Assembly: GCA_040766985.1 (NCBI GenBank)
Contig: JAXGPL010000022.1
Location: 1-38,053 of the forward strand
Length of the DNA: 38,053 nt
Source: JAXGPL01 sp040766985
GTDB lineage: Bacteria > Bacillota > Sulfobacillia > JAUYEG01
Reading direction: 5' to 3'
Shown here in pieces: positions 33,945 to 38,053 of the stretch. Both the position numbers and the translations under genes were made by a program. The notes beneath the pieces were generated by a model. The model saw nothing but the letters and a program-made list of their open reading frames with translations. It had not been told where the DNA came from and searched no databases. Each line of letters begins with the position of its first letter. Position 1 is the first letter of the stretch.

Positions 33945-35279
33945 CTAGAATTCGGTCACGCCTGTGAAGTTGAACTGTCCGAGCTTCAGGGCCGGCGTCA
34001 GGATCGCCCCGCCCATTGCGCCGATCAACTTACGTTGGGCCCCCACGGCGGTCACTGACGACAACGCCTCGAGAATGGACTGGGTGAACCTGAGGTTGTT
34101 CACCGGTCCCTTGACACGGCCATCTTCGATCAGGAACGTTCCGTCGCGGGTCATCCCCGTAACGATAGTCCGCAGCGCGTGCACCGGATTGACATAATGA
34201 AACCGGGTGACGATCAGGCCGCGCCGCGTCGAGCTGACCATATCGTCCACTGTCTCCGCGCCCGGTAGACAGAACACGTTGGACGGGGCCGGACCCCGCC
34301 CCCCGCGCGTGGCGTGGCCGGTCGACTCCCTGTCTTCCCGGCCCGCGCTCTGCGAGTCATACGCCACTCCAGCCGCTACTCCATTGCTGACGAGCTCAAG
34401 GCGGCGTTTGGGCACGCCCTCTGAGTCAAACGGCACGGAAGCCCGCATCCAGCCCATCGTCCACAAGGGTAATCTTCTCGCTCATCACCCGCCGGCCCAG
34501 CTTTCCGCTTAGCGGCTCGCGCCCTTCCTGGACCGCCCCTGGCCGAAAAGGCCATCCGGCTGAGGAAACTCGATCAGTGTAGCAACAGCATACGGCTCCA
34601 GGATGACCTCGTAGGCGCCGGCATCGAGGGGAGTCGCGTTCTGGCCCCTGAGGCACCTGTCGAGCGCCTCCGCACGCCGCCGCCAGGGGATCGATTTCGA
34701 AAGCGTGTAGCCTGTCCGAGCAGCATACCCCGTGCTCTGTCCCTCACCCAGGGCCATGACCACTGTGAGGTGCGCAACGGTGCCGGGGTGGTACACCCTT
34801 ACTCCAAGCGAGTTACCAACCGCGGTCTCAAGGGCGGCGGTGGAGAGAGCTCCGGCGGCCTCGGCTCCCGCATCGCGTGCCAGGTCGATAATCTTCTTGA
34901 CGGCGCTGGCCCGCTTTGGCGCCGGGCACTCGGCAACCGAGTCATCCCAGGCACGGACCGAACGGACCGGGGCGGGCCCGGGCAGCGATTTGAACTCCTC
35001 GTTCGACTGCTGCAGACTCGCGATCCGGGCGGCGGCGGCGACGGCTTCCCGGACGGCCTGGTCGGAGAGTGAGTTTGCGGATGCCTGTCCGATCCGCCTG
35101 CCCATGACCACGCGCACGGTGAGACTCGAATTGCGCTCGCCGACGTTCTGGTGGATGTAGTTCCTCGTGTACCGCGTCAGATAGGAATCGGAAGCCCTGA
35201 CAACCACCTCGGTCTGATCCCCCGGCGAGCACTCCAGGGCCCGATCGATGGTCCAAAACAGGACGTCGCGACCTACCAT
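33945..35279 (-). CDS. pmbA: TldE/PmbA family protein, reading frame interrupted at two places
   Basis: PmbA (TldE) is the non-catalytic partner of the TldD metalloprotease; the heterodimer degrades or matures small unfolded peptides. From ATG 35279 the frame shows SDSYLTRYTRNYIHQNVGERN and AGAYEVILEPYAVATLIEF. It breaks near 34,537, where one more G in a run of G gives GQGAVQEGREPLSGKLGRRV. It breaks again near 34,437, where VPFDSEGVPKRRLELVSNG needs one base fewer. With both corrected, the protein is about 444 residues, the normal length, ending in GAMGGAILTPALKLGQF. As expected for TldE there is no HExxxH site. The start overlaps the tldD stop by 7 bases. Both breaks lie within about 110 bases, which fits local sequence error or a decaying gene. 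Confidence 0.88.
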
Positions 35280-36718
35280 TTGCCCACCCCCACGCGGACA
35301 GCGCGGAAGCGGGCAGGGCTCGCGCCGTGGCCGACGTGCGCCACCTGCGGCGGCTCACCCTTGCCGCAGTTGGGCAGGCCCCACAGCGTCCAGTGAGCCG
35401 GGCTGCAGACCGCGTCGCAACTACCCCAGAATTCGGGCGTGATACCGGTATACGTGGGGTTCTTATAGAGCCGGCCAAGTGAGCCATCGGCAATCTCGTA
35501 AGCGGCCTCGGTACCGAACTGGAAGTTTAGCCGCCGGTCGTCGATCGACCACGATTTGTTGGTCAATAGCAGTAGCCCTTTGCCAGTGTCGCGGATCAAT
35601 TCGTCAAGTCCCCAGTCACCGGGGAGCAGGTTGATGTTGGTCATACGGATGATGGGAAGGCGATTCCACCCGTCGGCCCGCATCGCGCCGTTGCTGGCTT
35701 GGCCGAGCATCGCGGCGGTTTCGCGGGATGTCAGGTAGTTGACGAAGCGGCCCCGATCGATGATTGGGAAGCGCCGGCCCGGCACGCCCTCATCGTCGTA
35801 AGCGTACGTCCCGAGCCCTCCCGGCGCGGTGGCGTCGCCCACGATGTTCACATGCTCCGAGCCGTACTGGAATTTGCCGAGCTTATCCGGGGTCAGAAAA
35901 CTCGTCCCCGCATAGCTGGCCTCATACCCCAGGGCCCGGTCAAGCTCGACGGGATGGCCGCAGGACTCGTGGATCTGCAGCCCCAGCTGCGAGCTTTCAA
36001 GGATGATGTCCATTTGCCCGGATGGGCACTGGGGCGCGGCAAGCAGTTGGGCAGCCTCCTTGGCGCATTGCTCGGCGTGCGCGGCGAGGTCAAGCCCCCG
36101 CACGAACTCATATCCCGCCTGCGCGACGTTGCCGCCGAACGAAGCCGGATAGCTTCGCCGCTGCATCTCGCCGGCTCCGACAGCCGTGGCCGTGATACCT
36201 GCCCCGCACTCGACGAACGACTGCTCAATCACCCTGCCCTCGGTATTGGCGAACAGCTGCTCCTCGCGGCTCATCGCGACCTGCCCCTGGGCGAGCCGAA
36301 CGCCGCCCGCCGCGCGCATCCTGGCGTCCGCATCCAGCAGGAGACCGATACGCTCCTCAAGCTTGACCGCGAACGGATCCTCCGACACGGGGGTCCGGTA
36401 CTCGGCACGCAGCGGTTCCAGGGCTTCCAGTGAAACCGGGCTCGGCGGCCCCGCAAGAGCGCTTGCCCGGGCGATGGTGGCCGCCTCCGCAGCGACCCGC
36501 TCCACCTCGGCGGGCTCGTAACTAAGGGAGGAGGCAAACCCCCAATGTCCGCCGACCAGGACCCGGATGCCGAAACCGCCGCTCTGATCCGACGAAACCG
36601 CCTCAACCGCTCCGTTCTTGGTCTGGACCGACTCCCTCTGCTCGCGAATGACGCGGATATCGGCGTAACCCGCGCCGGCCTTGCGCGCGGCATCAAGGGC
36701 TCTTTCCCACAACTCCAC
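35273..36718 (-). CDS. tldD: Metalloprotease TldD
   Basis: A 481-residue subunit of the TldD/TldE zinc peptidase, which cleaves short unstructured peptides and in some bacteria processes ribosomal peptides. The catalytic metal motif HExxxH is present as QIHESCGHPVELDRALG (H250, E251, H255). GTYAYDDEGVPGRRFPIIDRG, LPIIRMTNINLLPGDW and the C-terminal VGHGASPARFRAV also match the family. GTG 36718 has GGAAGGGGG about 9 bases upstream. pmbA overlaps its end by 7 bases, the usual pairing. There is no peptide-precursor gene visible beside it, so a housekeeping role is as likely as natural-product maturation. It is divergent from the unknown gene at 36894. Confidence 0.95.
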   Translation of the reverse strand: MELWERALDAARKAGAGYADIRVIREQRESVQTKNGAVEAVSSDQSGGFGIRVLVGGHWGFASSLSYEPAEVERVAAEAATIARASALAGPPSPVSLEALEPLRAEYRTPVSEDPFAVKLEERIGLLLDADARMRAAGGVRLAQGQVAMSREEQLFANTEGRVIEQSFVECGAGITATAVGAGEMQRRSYPASFGGNVAQAGYEFVRGLDLAAHAEQCAKEAAQLLAAPQCPSGQMDIILESSQLGLQIHESCGHPVELDRALGYEASYAGTSFLTPDKLGKFQYGSEHVNIVGDATAPGGLGTYAYDDEGVPGRRFPIIDRGRFVNYLTSRETAAMLGQASNGAMRADGWNRLPIIRMTNINLLPGDWGLDELIRDTGKGLLLLTNKSWSIDDRRLNFQFGTEAAYEIADGSLGRLYKNPTYTGITPEFWGSCDAVCSPAHWTLWGLPNCGKGEPPQVAHVGHGASPARFRAVRVGVGKW

Positions 36719-36789
36719 GGCCGCGAACCCCCTTCCCGTCTCGTGCTCAACCTGCCTAGGCGTAACTTTGGCGGCAATTGGTTACTTCC

Positions 36790-36811
36790 TGCCGCGCCGC
36801 CGGGCGCGGCA
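36790..36811. repeat. Perfect inverted repeat between divergent tldD and an unknown gene
   Basis: TGCCGCGCC, loop GCCG, GGCGCGGCA: a perfect 9-bp stem in the 175-base divergent region. It could be an operator or an RNA hairpin; no T run follows on either strand. Confidence 0.3.
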
Positions 36812-36893
36812 GATTTGGTCGAGGGCAGGGCTGAGGGGACTCCCGGTTAGAATAGGCTATGGCACAAATACTCAGCCCGAGGAGGCAGCAACC

Positions 36894-37451
36894 TTGAATC
36901 AGACTCTCGACGCTCAGGCGGCCCTATCCGTCCGTTTTGGCGAAGGCGGCAACGCCTGCGTCATCTTCCGCGCAAGCCGCGGCGAGGGACCGCGCAGCGG
37001 TTCGATCCCCACCCTGGTCGGCGCATTGCTCGCCGGCTCGCTCGCCCGGATGGGCCGCACGGCGGCATCGGACAAGCTGCTTGCTTCAGTCGAGCGCGCG
37101 GCCAACCTATTCGCGTCCATGAGCCAGCCGAACATCCTGCCCCCGGACATGAAGCTCGTCGACCCGGCCGACATCGGCGACGCGCACACTGTCTGCACCA
37201 TCTTCATCCCAACTGAGGGCCAGGACTTCGTCCGTGCGGTGTTCGCTCAGGACGACCCGGATGTGGCCTATAAATCCTTCCTCTATGGCTTGCAGTACGC
37301 GATCGACAGTCTCGCCCCGGAAACCCTCGTCGCCATGTCAAGCGTGCTCAAGGGCGTGGTCGGGCATTTCCGTTCAAGCAAGCAGTGGCCGGACCCCACT
37401 ACGGTCGAGCAGGAGTTGGCTGCGGGCAAAGCTGGCCTGACCAGGAGTTGA
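36894..37451 (+). CDS. Hypothetical protein, 185 residues
   Basis: I do not recognise this protein. TTG 36894 (MNQTLDAQAALSVRFG) has GGAGG 8 bases upstream, so translation is well supported; the open frame extends back to 36681 but that part overlaps tldD on the other strand. The sequence looks like a soluble alpha/beta protein: an N-terminal strand (ACVIFRASRGEG), a helical middle (TLVGALLAGSLARMG), strands around HTVCTIFIPTEG and helical segments (YKSFLYGLQYAIDSL). There is no signal peptide and no membrane helix. It is alone on the plus strand and converges on the prepilin peptidase gene with only 4 bases between. No function is proposed. Confidence 0.7.
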   Translation: MNQTLDAQAALSVRFGEGGNACVIFRASRGEGPRSGSIPTLVGALLAGSLARMGRTAASDKLLASVERAANLFASMSQPNILPPDMKLVDPADIGDAHTVCTIFIPTEGQDFVRAVFAQDDPDVAYKSFLYGLQYAIDSLAPETLVAMSSVLKGVVGHFRSSKQWPDPTTVEQELAAGKAGLTRS

Positions 37452-37455
37452 GGGG

Positions 37456-38053
37456 CTAGCTCCCGAGCCAGATCCGGATGGCCCGGTCGCCCAGGAACTG
37501 GCTGAAGAAGTAGCCGAGCACGAGGAAGGATCCGAGGGGCACCGCCGGGCGGCCGTTGATCATCATTATGCCCAAGAACCGTTCTTCGATCTCCGGCTCC
37601 TCGTCATCGTCCATCCCTACTGTGACGCTTTTCAGTTGCTGGAGGCGTCCCCGGAAGACCGTCATCACAAGGACTGCGACCAGCAGGGCCGGCACGGAGC
37701 CCGCGAGTACCGCGAGCAGCACTTTGAGCGGTCCGAGGGCCAACCCCAGAAACAGCATCAGCTTCACGTCGCCCATCCCCATGCCGCCTCCGCCGCTGAG
37801 CAAAAAGAGGGCAAGAAAGAGCCCGGCACCCGCCAAAGCTGTGAGAGTGCCGCCGAGCAGCGAGGGGCCGGCCGGGTCAAGCCGGAATACAGCGGCTGTG
37901 AGCGCCAGGCCGGCAGCCGGCAGGACGACCGCATTGGGGATGGTGGCACGCTCGAAGTCCGTGAAGAAGACAACGATCATCCCAAGACCATAGGCAAGAT
38001 GCAGACAGAGAGCGGCCGCGCTGCCTGCGGACAGGGATGCAAGCCCACCGGGA
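37456..38053 (-). CDS. Type IV prepilin peptidase (A24), C-terminal part, runs off right edge
   Basis: An integral-membrane aspartic protease that cleaves the leader peptide of type IV pilin-like precursors, needed for pili, competence pseudopili or type II secretion. The visible part holds both catalytic aspartates: one in FFTDFERATIPN and one in GGMGMGDVKLM. It also has about six membrane helices and a cytoplasmic loop rich in acidic residues (GMDDDEEPEIEERF). The frame stays open to the window edge upstream of the ATG at 37980 with hydrophobic sequence (SAGSAAALCLHLAYGLG), so the true start and the N-terminal methylase domain, if any, are outside. The ATG at 37980 would be internal. No pilin genes are visible in the window. 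Confidence 0.9.
   Translation of the reverse strand, partial: PGGLASLSAGSAAALCLHLAYGLGMIVVFFTDFERATIPNAVVLPAAGLALTAAVFRLDPAGPSLLGGTLTALAGAGLFLALFLLSGGGGMGMGDVKLMLFLGLALGPLKVLLAVLAGSVPALLVAVLVMTVFRGRLQQLKSVTVGMDDDEEPEIEERFLGIMMINGRPAVPLGSFLVLGYFFSQFLGDRAIRIWLGS

Overview
The window looks like chromosomal DNA from a GC-rich (roughly 60-65% by eye), spore-forming member of the Bacillota, probably an uncultivated or draft-level genome. The evidence is the spore-germination pair sleB-ypeB behind a forespore-type promoter, an ileS T-box leader, S-layer homology domains, a LysM protein typical of spore envelopes, gatCAB next to ligA-pcrA, and strong GGAGG-type ribosome sites with frequent GTG and TTG starts. 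I cannot name a genus.

Layout. 1-0.6 kb: C-terminal end of an SLH protein. 0.7-5.5 kb (minus strand): two small membrane proteins, an alpha-oxoamine synthase, a DUF1847 cysteine-rich protein and a gamma-glutamyltransferase-like Ntn hydrolase. 5.8-9.8 kb: a small AbrB-like gene (plus), then a minus-strand HAD - PHP - dppA - murB run. 9.8-13.4 kb (plus): an Old Yellow Enzyme-type oxidoreductase, then sleB-ypeB. 13.4-14.3 kb: an AT-rich island with one P-loop kinase-like gene. 14.3-19.5 kb (minus): ileS-rlmD behind a promoter and T-box leader, with a tiny membrane-protein ORF just upstream. 19.8-22.3 kb (plus): a FemABX transferase and an alanine-racemase-family gene. 22.3-25.8 kb (minus): gatC-gatA-gatB. 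25.8-26.5 kb (plus): a lipoprotein with two FMN-binding domains. 26.6-31.5 kb (minus): pcrA, a three-copy structured tandem repeat, and ligA. 31.6-33.9 kb (plus): a ten-LysM protein. 33.9-36.7 kb (minus): tldD-pmbA. 36.9-38.0 kb: an unknown 185-residue protein and the C-terminal part of a type IV prepilin peptidase running off the right edge.

Themes. Several units concern the cell wall and D-amino acids (murB, dppA, alr, FemABX, sleB/ypeB, LysM, SLH) or translation quality and supply (ileS, rlmD, gatCAB).

A caution for every reader: four conserved genes (murB, the PHP gene, ligA and pmbA) have interrupted reading frames, eight breaks in all. Seven look like one missing base and one like one extra base, and restoring the frame gives family-length proteins. 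Because murB and ligA are normally essential, I think indel errors in the assembly are more likely than real gene decay, but the sequence alone cannot settle it. The features most worth a second look are the triplicated hairpin repeat between pcrA and ligA, the higher-order 360-bp periodicity in the LysM gene, and the AT-rich kinase island.
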